From: an uncultured Pseudomonadales bacterium
Lineage (GTDB): Bacteria; Pseudomonadota; Gammaproteobacteria; Pseudomonadales; Azotimanducaceae
Assembly: GCA_938036875.1 (NCBI GenBank)
Contig: CALHVX010000044.1
Span: forward strand, 124,001-188,000
Length of the DNA stretch: 64,000 bases
Direction: 5' to 3'
A program made the position numbers and the translations under genes. The notes under the pieces were generated by a model, which made no database searches, had not been told where the DNA came from, and saw nothing but the letters and a program-made list of their open reading frames with translations. Of this stretch, positions 57,108-64,000 are shown piece by piece; positions within the stretch are counted from its first letter, which is position 1; the number at the start of each line of letters is the position of its first letter.

Positions 57108-58087
57108 TAGGGTTCGTCTTCTTCTTGGAGTCGCGTACGGAACATCTTACCAAGATCACGGGAAATCACCCGCATCTCGCCGGTACCTAGTTCACGATGT
57201 AGAACACTGGTTAGCTCGGTAATGTGCCCATCGATTTGAACTCGGGTTTGGAGCTCAAAATACTCGCTAGTGACCTTCATTGATGTTCTACCGGGTTCCA
57301 GGTTCGGATAGGCGGATGTGAACTCAGCCACATTTTTGTAGCTGACAGGTTCACCTATAGGCTCTGCCTCTTCATTGATCGGCACCGGTGTTGTACCCAA
57401 CAGATTCAGCACGTCCATTGGCGCCGTGTTCACGTTCAACTGTAGCTCGGTGCTCGGTAACGCGCACATGTAAGGCATCAGCTTCTCTAGCTGTTCAGGC
57501 TCAAGCTCCGCCATCAAGGCAAACTCAGTCACATGGGCAGCAGGCCGATTAGCCGCGCGGTAGGCTGGTTCTTGCAACAGATACGACCCGCCTTCAGCGC
57601 CGTAGCCTTTTACTTCGTCGTTGGCATCTACCCAGTCAAACCAAGCATCAGCAAACACCTCTGGCAACCCTAAATTGAGCAACAGCATTTTTAGCCTGGC
57701 GTGGTTTGCTTCGGCTATTGCAAGCTCCTCATGTCCCAGGCTATTAATATTGAAGCAACTGTGTAGGTCGCGAAGCTGAATTTCCATAAAGGCGTTGTTG
57801 TATTCATCTAATGGGAACGGCGCCAATGGCTGTGCCCAGGTTTCGGTGAGGTCATCAACATCTTTGCCAGTCAGCGTTGCATCAACATAGAGCAACTGCT
57901 TAGCAAAGGTTTCTGCCCCGAGTGCATAACCCAACGTTAAGTCAGACCCAATGCTGTGGCTGGACTGGGCTACGTTTAGACTGTGCCTTGAAACTAGACG
58001 GATAGTGATCGCTGACAACAATGCCACCACCAGCAAAATGCTCAACAGCACAACACCCGCCTGCTTAGTCTTGATGGGATGGGTCAT
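57107..58087 (-). CDS. gspK: Type II secretion minor pseudopilin GspK
   Basis: 326 residues from ATG 58087. Leader KTKQAG followed by the hydrophobic pseudopilin helix (VVLLSILLVVALLSAITIRL); GspK lacks the Glu5 of other pilins, as here. The large globular domain includes CFNINSLG and LNVNTAPMDVLNLLG, typical of GspK, which caps the pseudopilus. I prefer this ATG because the longer frame (58126) lies inside gspJ. Confidence 0.9.
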   Translation of the reverse strand: MTHPIKTKQAGVVLLSILLVVALLSAITIRLVSRHSLNVAQSSHSIGSDLTLGYALGAETFAKQLLYVDATLTGKDVDDLTETWAQPLAPFPLDEYNNAFMEIQLRDLHSCFNINSLGHEELAIAEANHARLKMLLLNLGLPEVFADAWFDWVDANDEVKGYGAEGGSYLLQEPAYRAANRPAAHVTEFALMAELEPEQLEKLMPYMCALPSTELQLNVNTAPMDVLNLLGTTPVPINEEAEPIGEPVSYKNVAEFTSAYPNLEPGRTSMKVTSEYFELQTRVQIDGHITELTSVLHRELGTGEMRVISRDLGKMFRTRLQEEDEP

Positions 58088-58101
58088 GGCACTTGAGGGT
58101 T

Positions 58102-58758
58102 TCACTGCCACGGTGGAACCGCCCATATACGCTCTAGCTGGCCAAATGGCTCAAGCTCGAAGCGAACCAGCACCGCCACCAAGGTGTTTGCTGGATTAGC
58201 CAGCGCAGGTCCGGCCGGACCGCCAGCAACAGGGGCAGGCAAACTGGTGGTTGGCGCACCGGTGGTTGGCGGCCAAAACGATCGCTCATTGCCAGCACCA
58301 TCAATTGCAAAAAATTCAACCGAAGTAACATTTTTTAGCAGGGTCTGCGAGATTGGCTCCGAATCAGGTGCTTGATCTAAGGGCACCCAGTAGGCTCTGA
58401 ACAAGGTGTCATCGCCAACGCTATAGGCCACACGCTGCAAATTCGAACGAGGCCTCTGCAATGGATTCTGCCAACCTTGACGCGTAAAGGTTATAGAGCC
58501 TGTAGCGCTCAATTCAAAGGGCTCTTTCCGATCCCCAAGTTGATCCAAGATGGGCCGTTCTACAAGCTGCAGAATATCTCGTTGCATCACACCCATAGCA
58601 CGGTGTATCTCGGCTAGCCGCGCACCGCGCTCGTTGAGCACCGCAAAGTTGTTCACTACTCGCGAGGTGATCTGGCTGCTAACCAAACCCAAGATGGCAA
58701 AAATAGCCAACACTACAATCATTTCCAGCAACGTAAATCCGGACTGCAACTTAAGCAT
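58102..58758 (-). CDS. gspJ: Type II secretion minor pseudopilin GspJ
   Basis: 218 residues from ATG 58758 with a short prepilin leader MLKLQSG before FTLLEMIVVLAIFAILG (cleavage after Gly, Glu5 present). An earlier ATG at 58794, right after the gspI stop, gives a 19-residue leader and is possible; neither has a clear ribosome site. The globular part (MQRDILQLVERPILDQLGDR) fits GspJ. Confidence 0.87.
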   Translation of the reverse strand: MLKLQSGFTLLEMIVVLAIFAILGLVSSQITSRVVNNFAVLNERGARLAEIHRAMGVMQRDILQLVERPILDQLGDRKEPFELSATGSITFTRQGWQNPLQRPRSNLQRVAYSVGDDTLFRAYWVPLDQAPDSEPISQTLLKNVTSVEFFAIDGAGNERSFWPPTTGAPTTSLPAPVAGGPAGPALANPANTLVAVLVRFELEPFGQLERIWAVPPWQ

Positions 58759-58795
58759 CTGTCGTGAGGTTTTATTCGTTGGCGGCCAAGGCATC

Positions 58796-59194
58796 TTAGT
58801 GCTGACCTATAAAGCTAATCGCTTGATCTATGGGGCCCACTTCATCGCCATTGCTATCAAGCTCATAAACCGACAATTCCACACGATTTACCAGTGGTTG
58901 ATCAGTGCGTTTAGATTCTATGTGCACAACCCAGTCCCGTTGCCCCATAAACACACGTTCAGTGCGGGTACCCACAGTTAATGGCGTACCGGCACTGTTT
59001 AACCGACTAAGCTGCAAACGCTGCAATTGATTTTGCCCAACCCAGTGCGCTAAGGCTCGACGCTCGAGCTGAAACCCTTGTTGGGCAACGTCGCCAATTC
59101 TGGCACTCACCGCAAAGCCCAAGGCGGCAAAGACTAACAGTGCAACCAACACCTCTATCAAGGTAAAACCCGAATGGCGGGAGCGCTGCTTCAC
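58796..59194 (-). CDS. gspI: Type II secretion minor pseudopilin GspI
   Basis: 132 residues from GTG 59194, leader VKQRSRHSG then FTLIEVLVALLVFAALG. GGGAG lies 11 bases upstream and the GTG overlaps the gspH stop (GTGA), deciding this start. GspI nucleates the pseudopilus tip with J and K. Confidence 0.88.
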   Translation of the reverse strand: MKQRSRHSGFTLIEVLVALLVFAALGFAVSARIGDVAQQGFQLERRALAHWVGQNQLQRLQLSRLNSAGTPLTVGTRTERVFMGQRDWVVHIESKRTDQPLVNRVELSVYELDSNGDEVGPIDQAISFIGQH

Positions 59195-59727
59195 CGCTCT
59201 AACTCCCCCGGGGTCATCTCGATCGCTGACAAACCATCGCTGTGAATGGACCAAGCCACCTCTCGGTCAGGGGTTTCCAGGGTTAGGGTAAAAGGCGTGA
59301 TCTCACCGCTAGCAAAAAACAGCACTTCCGGCTGGCGTTCGTCTTCGCTGGTATCACCGGCCACCAACGTTTCGCCCTCAACTTGCACCGCCAGCTCAAC
59401 TTCGCCCGTGATGCTATAAGGGCCAAATGGGCGCTCGGTTTGCGGAATCCACACTTGATTAACCGGGTCGTACTCAGCGAAGCTGTACTCGGTTAGATCA
59501 ACCACTAACCCCCAGGTTTTATTGCGTTGGAGTGAGCGCTGGCGCACTAAGGACAAACGCTGGCTCAATTGTTCAGCGATACCTTCTTGTTGCTGGCGCA
59601 GGTCATTGCCAGTAAACCCAAGCACAACCACCCCGGTTAACACCCCCATGATGGTGATGACAACCAAGATCTCCAGCAGGCTAAAGCCAGTAGAACGCTT
59701 AGAGGTCCTCGAAGCGAATGTCCGCAT
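59191..59727 (-). CDS. gspH: Type II secretion minor pseudopilin GspH
   Basis: 178 residues with leader ending RSTG before FSLLEILVVITIMGVLTG. The C-terminal globular part (LSQRLSLVRQRSLQRNKTWG, LFFASGEITPFTL) is of the GspH (FimT-like) type. The start overlaps the end of gspG. Confidence 0.88.
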   Translation of the reverse strand: MRTFASRTSKRSTGFSLLEILVVITIMGVLTGVVVLGFTGNDLRQQQEGIAEQLSQRLSLVRQRSLQRNKTWGLVVDLTEYSFAEYDPVNQVWIPQTERPFGPYSITGEVELAVQVEGETLVAGDTSEDERQPEVLFFASGEITPFTLTLETPDREVAWSIHSDGLSAIEMTPGELER

Positions 59728-60136
59728 TTAGCCCCTCGCCACCTTCAGCGCCGTCTGCGCCCAAAGAAAACAGCAAAAAGCTGCCATTCCCTTGTTCGTA
59801 GACATATTCAGAACCCCAAGGATCCGTCGGCATTTTCTTCACGTAACCATCGGGGTTGTAGTTTTTGGGCTCAGGAAAACCGGAAGGTTTTTCCACCAGT
59901 GCCTGCAAGCCTTGATCCGTTGAAGGATACTGAAAATTGTCTAGCCGATAGATATCCAAGGCATTAGCAATAGAACGCAAATCACTTTGGGCAGCGGAAT
60001 AGCGCGCTTGATCGGGCCGACTTAGCAAGTTGGGCACAATAACAGCACCAAGAATGCCAAGGATCACAACCACAACTAAGATCTCGATTAGCGAGAAACC
60101 TGCCTGGCCTGATTTGAGGATATTTTTTCGTTTCAT
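59699..60136 (-). CDS. gspG: Type II secretion major pseudopilin GspG
   Basis: 145 residues from ATG 60136 (AGG about 10 bases upstream). Prepilin leader ends SGQAG before FSLIEILVVVVILGILGAVI. The core is strongly conserved (DNFQYPSTDQGLQALVEKP, GYVKKMPTDPWG, FSLGADG), including the calcium-site loop. Main subunit of the pseudopilus. Confidence 0.94.
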   Translation of the reverse strand: MKRKNILKSGQAGFSLIEILVVVVILGILGAVIVPNLLSRPDQARYSAAQSDLRSIANALDIYRLDNFQYPSTDQGLQALVEKPSGFPEPKNYNPDGYVKKMPTDPWGSEYVYEQGNGSFLLFSLGADGAEGGEGLNADIRFEDL

Positions 60137-60181
60137 GTTGTTACCTGTATTTGAGGTAGCGCACGCCAAGCACACCACCGG

Positions 60182-61402
60182 CTAAACTAACTGGTTCATA
60201 TTCAAAATGGGCAGCAAGATAGCCATAACAATAAACATAACCAAACCGCCCATGGCGACCAACATCAAGGGCTCAAACAAACGCACCATGGTGTTAACAA
60301 TACGTTCTACTTCCGCCTGTTGGTAACGCGCAACCCGGTCAAGCATGGTATCCAATTGGCCACTGGACTCGCCGCTACCCACCATGTGCAATAACATGGA
60401 TGGAAAGTAGCCAACGCTCTCAAGCCCAGAGCGTAGGGTGCCGCCCTCCTTAACCATTTGCGTTGCTTGATGCAAGCCTTTCTGCAGCCATTGGTTTGAT
60501 ACCACTTCAGCGGCAATGGCCATGGCGTCTACCAAGGGCACACCGCTAGAGGTCAAAATGCTTAGCGTGTTGGCATAACGAGCAGCGCTTGCGCTACGGG
60601 CAATTCGCCCCACTAACGGTAGCGTCAACTTTTGCCGATCCCAAGCCAGGCGCACGTGCCGCTGCGACAGCAACCAACGAACACCAAACACAACCCCAAC
60701 GATGCCAATGAGCAACGCCCACCAATAGTCGCGCAAGGTTTCTGACACCATGATCAAAAAGCGTGTAGAAGGTGGAAGCTCCTGCCCCATGGTCTCTAAG
60801 ACACCAACCATGTCGGGAACCACGTAGACCATCAAGCTGCCGACAATGGCCAACGCAAAGAAAAACAATATGACCGGATAAAACAGCGCCATCTGCACTT
60901 CACGGCCACTTTCAAATTGTCGCTCCGTGTAATCTGCAAGGTTATCTAAAACTTTGTCTAAGAAGCCGGATTGTTCGCCAGCCGCTATGGTTGATCGAAA
61001 CAACACCGAGAAGCTACCGGGGTATTCACTCAAGGCTGATTGCAACGAGTGCCCTTCTAGCACCTTAGAGCGGATGCCCATCACTATGGCATTAACATGC
61101 TGTTTTTCTGACTGCTGAGCGGTGGCTTGCAAGGCTTCTTCGATAGGTAAGCTCGCACCAACCAAGGTAGCCAACTGCCGAGTGAACAATACGCGGTCTA
61201 GCGCGCCAAGGCGCCGAGCAAAGCCGGAACCGCGTTTCTTGTCTGCCTTATTGGTAGAGACGCCACTGGTGGCATCTACACTAAGCGGAACCAAACCTTT
61301 GTCACGCAACGCCTGACGAATTTGACGAACGCTATCCGCCTCCAACACGCCTTTACGTTGCTTGCCACGCTCATCAAGCGCTATGTACTGGAATGCTGCC
61401 AT
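60182..61402 (-). CDS. gspF: Type II secretion inner-membrane protein GspF
   Basis: 406 residues, two repeated cytoplasmic helical domains and three membrane helices. N-terminal QYIALDERGKQRKGVLEADS, then LATLVGASLPIEEALQATAQ and LSILTSSGVPLVDAMAIAAE, the repeat signature. Ends with helix VMAILLPILNMNQLV. Its ATG overlaps the gspE stop at 61402. Confidence 0.94.
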   Translation of the reverse strand: MAAFQYIALDERGKQRKGVLEADSVRQIRQALRDKGLVPLSVDATSGVSTNKADKKRGSGFARRLGALDRVLFTRQLATLVGASLPIEEALQATAQQSEKQHVNAIVMGIRSKVLEGHSLQSALSEYPGSFSVLFRSTIAAGEQSGFLDKVLDNLADYTERQFESGREVQMALFYPVILFFFALAIVGSLMVYVVPDMVGVLETMGQELPPSTRFLIMVSETLRDYWWALLIGIVGVVFGVRWLLSQRHVRLAWDRQKLTLPLVGRIARSASAARYANTLSILTSSGVPLVDAMAIAAEVVSNQWLQKGLHQATQMVKEGGTLRSGLESVGYFPSMLLHMVGSGESSGQLDTMLDRVARYQQAEVERIVNTMVRLFEPLMLVAMGGLVMFIVMAILLPILNMNQLV

Positions 61403-62964
61403 TAGTCTTCGAGGGTGACACGCATCACTTCAGCCACACTGGTGTCCCCTTGTAACACTTTCGCTTTACCGTCATCACGAATGCCAGGGGTACAAGTACG
61501 GGCATGTGCGGCCAGCACTTGCTCAGACACACGGTCATGGATAAGTTGGCGCATGGTGTCATCTATCAGCACCATTTCGTATATACCCATACGCCCGCGG
61601 AAGCCGCTGTGACTGCAATGATCACAACCCGGTGCTTCAAATACCGTGGCATTGTCCTTGCCTAAAAATTTTAGCTCGGCAACGTTCGCCGGACGCGGGG
61701 CTTTGCAGTCTGGGCACAGGACTCGTACCAGCCGTTGGGCCAGCACGCCAACCAAGCTCGACGATAGCAAAAAAGGTTCTACACCCATGTCAATCAAGCG
61801 GTTAACCGCGCCAACCGCCGTATTGGTGTGCAAAGTAGACATCACCATATGGCCGGTTAATGATGCTTGAACCGCGATATCTGCCGTTTCTAGATCGCGA
61901 ATCTCACCCACCATCACAACGTCGGGGTCTTGCCGCAAAATCGCTCGCAGCCCTCGAGCAAAAGTCATATCGGCTTTGGTGTTGACTTGAGTTTGCCCAA
62001 TGCCGGGCAAGTTATATTCGATGGGATCTTCGACGGTCAAAATGTTGATGGTGTTGGCGCTGAGCTCAGCCAACGACGAATAGAGCGTGGTGGTTTTACC
62101 CGACCCCGTTGGGCCGGTTACCAAGAAGATACCGTGCGGCCGATTCACTACCGACCGAATCAACTCCAAGCCTTCAGGCATCATGCCCAAGGAATCCAGC
62201 TTAAGCCGACCCGCTTGCTTGTCTAGCAAACGCATCACCACGCGTTCGCCGTTGCTGGCTGGCATAGTGGAGACCCGCACATCGACCTCACGACCACCTA
62301 TGCGTAAGGATATCCGTCCATCTTGAGGAACACGCTTTTCCGCAATATCCAAACGCGCCATAACCTTGATACGCGATACCAGCAGCGGTGCTAACTGGCG
62401 CTTGGGTTTCACCACTTCGCGCATGATGCCATCAACACGGAATCGGACCACTAGGTCGCGCTCAAAGGTTTCAACGTGTATGTCGGAAGCATTCTCGCGA
62501 ATCGCTTCAGCCAGCAACGCATTGATCAAGCGAATGATCGGTGCGTCATCTTCTTGCTCAAGCAGGTCTTCTGTTTCTGGAACCGATTGCGCGAGGCTAG
62601 CAAGATCCATCTCCTCACCCATGTCTTCCACCATTTGCTTGGCAGCGGAAGAATCCCGTGAGTAAGTACTGGTTAGCAAGCTTTCAAATTCTTCCTCGGC
62701 AACCATGCGCAAGCTGACCTGGCTACGAGCAAACCGCTTTACTTCAGCCAAGGTTGTTAACGAGGGCTGGGTGCGACAGACCACCATGGCCGGTTCTAAC
62801 GGGCTAGCATCTACCGGCCCATCTAAGATCAAGACGCCAAAGCGCTTAGCAAAGGCAAAAGGCAATAGCCGCGATGAAATCGCTTCCGGCTCAATCCCAG
62901 CCGGGGTATCGGCTCCTTCATCGAAGGCCGATTCTAAATTATCATCCTCAAACAGCTCACTCAT
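61402..62964 (-). CDS. gspE: Type II secretion ATPase GspE
   Basis: 520 residues, the secretion motor on the cytoplasmic face. Walker A GPTGSGKTTTLYSSL, Asp box NILTVEDPIEYNLPG, Walker B DPDVVMVGEIRDLETADIAV, His box TLHTNTA. The C-terminal zinc site has four Cys (CPDC, CDHC). First gene of the gspE-M cluster; gspC, gspD and gspN are not in the window. Confidence 0.95.
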   Translation of the reverse strand: MSELFEDDNLESAFDEGADTPAGIEPEAISSRLLPFAFAKRFGVLILDGPVDASPLEPAMVVCRTQPSLTTLAEVKRFARSQVSLRMVAEEEFESLLTSTYSRDSSAAKQMVEDMGEEMDLASLAQSVPETEDLLEQEDDAPIIRLINALLAEAIRENASDIHVETFERDLVVRFRVDGIMREVVKPKRQLAPLLVSRIKVMARLDIAEKRVPQDGRISLRIGGREVDVRVSTMPASNGERVVMRLLDKQAGRLKLDSLGMMPEGLELIRSVVNRPHGIFLVTGPTGSGKTTTLYSSLAELSANTINILTVEDPIEYNLPGIGQTQVNTKADMTFARGLRAILRQDPDVVMVGEIRDLETADIAVQASLTGHMVMSTLHTNTAVGAVNRLIDMGVEPFLLSSSLVGVLAQRLVRVLCPDCKAPRPANVAELKFLGKDNATVFEAPGCDHCSHSGFRGRMGIYEMVLIDDTMRQLIHDRVSEQVLAAHARTCTPGIRDDGKAKVLQGDTSVAEVMRVTLED

Positions 62965-63368
62965 TGACTTAGGTTCCTGCCACCGTCGTTTGTATCAGTG
63001 TCGTACTAATCCGCCACAAGGCCATTTGCTTGCCTGTAGCGTCATCCTTGTTTTGGACCACAAAATGGATCTTAGGTGCCCACAGCGGAGCATCCTATGC
63101 TTGCATGGTAACAAGCGGTAGTGCCTGGGTGAAAACTCGTTGGCACTCGGGTGACTCAAACCCTGTTGAGCTTGTTGAACTGTGCTGTGGCTCACACCTT
63201 GAGCGCACAAAGACACCTCCGAAACCGACCCAGGCCACCCCAAAGGCCAAACTTAGTATATGGCCTATATAGTTAGCCCACCCTAACTCCGGGCCCTTTG
63301 CTCCCAGGCTGTACCGCCCTTGGCAGTTGCTGTATTGTGCGCTGCATCATAAGCCACCAAGTTCTAGT
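62965..63368. other. 400-bp divergent intergenic region
   Basis: Between gspE (minus) and the sigma-factor gene (plus). It should contain both promoters; no terminator, RNA gene or operator was recognised. Confidence 0.4.
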
Positions 63369-64000
63369 TTGAGCGATAGCCTTCGGAGTCCATCCCGCGA
63401 GCCTGTACTGAGCCTTCTACCTGAGAAGACCCAGGCATCGCCCGACCCTGCGATTCGCGCACAACCACTACCGGCCGACGCGGTCATTGAGCCTATCCCA
63501 GAGGTTCACTGCCAGGCTACGCAGGAGAGCGAGAAGCAGGCGTTTGTCGCCCAACTCTTTGAAGAGCAGGCGGTGCCTTTAGTTAAATACCTAACCGCTC
63601 GCTTTCGCAATCCCGCTGAAGCACAAGATATTGCGCAAGAAGCTTGGCTACGCGTCTTTCGGTTGGCAAACCCTGAAGCGCTAAGCAATGCCAAAGCCTT
63701 TCTGTTTCAAACTGCATCTAACCTGGCGATCGACCGGGCACGTCGAGGTAAGCTCGAGCAAAAATACCTGGATCAAGAGCTCGGTCTTGCGGAGCCTGCC
63801 CTGGCTCCCTCCATGGAGCGAACGATCGCCGGCACACAACAATTAGAGCAAGTCGAGCAGGTCTTGTTAGGGCTACCGCTGAAATGCCGGCAAGCGTTTG
63901 TCGCTCATCGCAGTCAGGGCCTCCCTTATGCCGAAATTGCCCGCCAGTTGGGTGTCTCCACCAGTATGGTAGAGAAGTACATCATTCAAGCCTTGCGCCA
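63369..64000 (+). CDS. ECF sigma factor, FecI-like (3' end outside window)
   Basis: The open frame reads through the right edge (about 210 residues shown). Sigma-70 region 2: VPLVKYLTARFRNPAEAQDI, EAWLRVFRLANP, AKAFLFQTASNLAIDRARRG; region 4: LPLKCRQAFVAHRSQGLPYA and EIARQLGVSTSMVEKYI. The region-4 form resembles FecI-type factors, which pair with a FecR antisigma and TonB receptors. No ATG precedes region 2; TTG 63369 is the best visible start, but the first 60 residues are uncertain. Confidence 0.85.
   Translation, partial: MSDSLRSPSREPVLSLLPEKTQASPDPAIRAQPLPADAVIEPIPEVHCQATQESEKQAFVAQLFEEQAVPLVKYLTARFRNPAEAQDIAQEAWLRVFRLANPEALSNAKAFLFQTASNLAIDRARRGKLEQKYLDQELGLAEPALAPSMERTIAGTQQLEQVEQVLLGLPLKCRQAFVAHRSQGLPYAEIARQLGVSTSMVEKYIIQALR

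Overview
The window looks like chromosomal DNA of a marine-type gammaproteobacterium. The support is an ordered gspE-F-G-H-I-J-K-L-M type II secretion cluster, a BtuB-type TonB receptor, a DUF2970 gene and an EpsB_2-type sugar transferase, at a moderate G+C content. The genus cannot be settled from the sequence. No rRNA, tRNA or CRISPR array was recognised.

Bases 1 to about 32,300 are a metal-resistance island. From the left: (a) a copper/silver cus operon (small Cys/His-rich protein, cytochrome c, cusC, cusB, cusA running off the left edge), divergent from a CsoR repressor with a palindromic operator between them; (b) a decayed phage-type adenine methyltransferase; (c) a mercury module with MerR, a truncated merT, and a MerP-like plus thioredoxin gene; (d) a CDF exporter, a frameshifted ORF, a DUF411 protein, a P1B-4 ATPase, a DUF4124 protein and a PII-like protein; (e) two paralogous Czc modules, each arsR, short CDF, small His/Cys protein, czcC, czcB, czcA. 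Each module is linked to an ICMT-type membrane methyltransferase and to 11-2-11 ArsR/SmtB operators.

The main finding is in (c). The MerP-thioredoxin gene (7240..7947, minus strand) has two in-frame TGA codons, exactly where a MerP/HMA domain has its two metal-binding cysteines (CxxC becomes UxxU). The rest of the frame is intact. The gene has its own MerR-type promoter (TTGCAC, 19 bp, TATGCT), nearly the same as the one in front of merT (TTGCAC, 19 bp, TAAGGT). This fits a double-selenocysteine mercury-binding protein. Selenocysteine insertion has not been shown, and two nonsense mutations remain the alternative.

Bases about 32,300 to 35,450 are the probable island edge: an orphan Xre/MbcA/ParS-type antitoxin, gene-poor remnants and a tyrosine recombinase.

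From 35,450 on is likely host backbone. It holds a class III aminotransferase with a divergent AraC regulator, two amidohydrolases, a DUF3750 protein, two beta-lactamase-fold serine hydrolases, a CaiB/BaiF CoA-transferase, a histidine kinase with a degenerate receiver plus two single-domain response regulators, a BtuB-like receptor, a polyprenyl glycosylphosphotransferase, several unknown proteins, the type II secretion cluster, and the start of an ECF sigma factor at the right edge.
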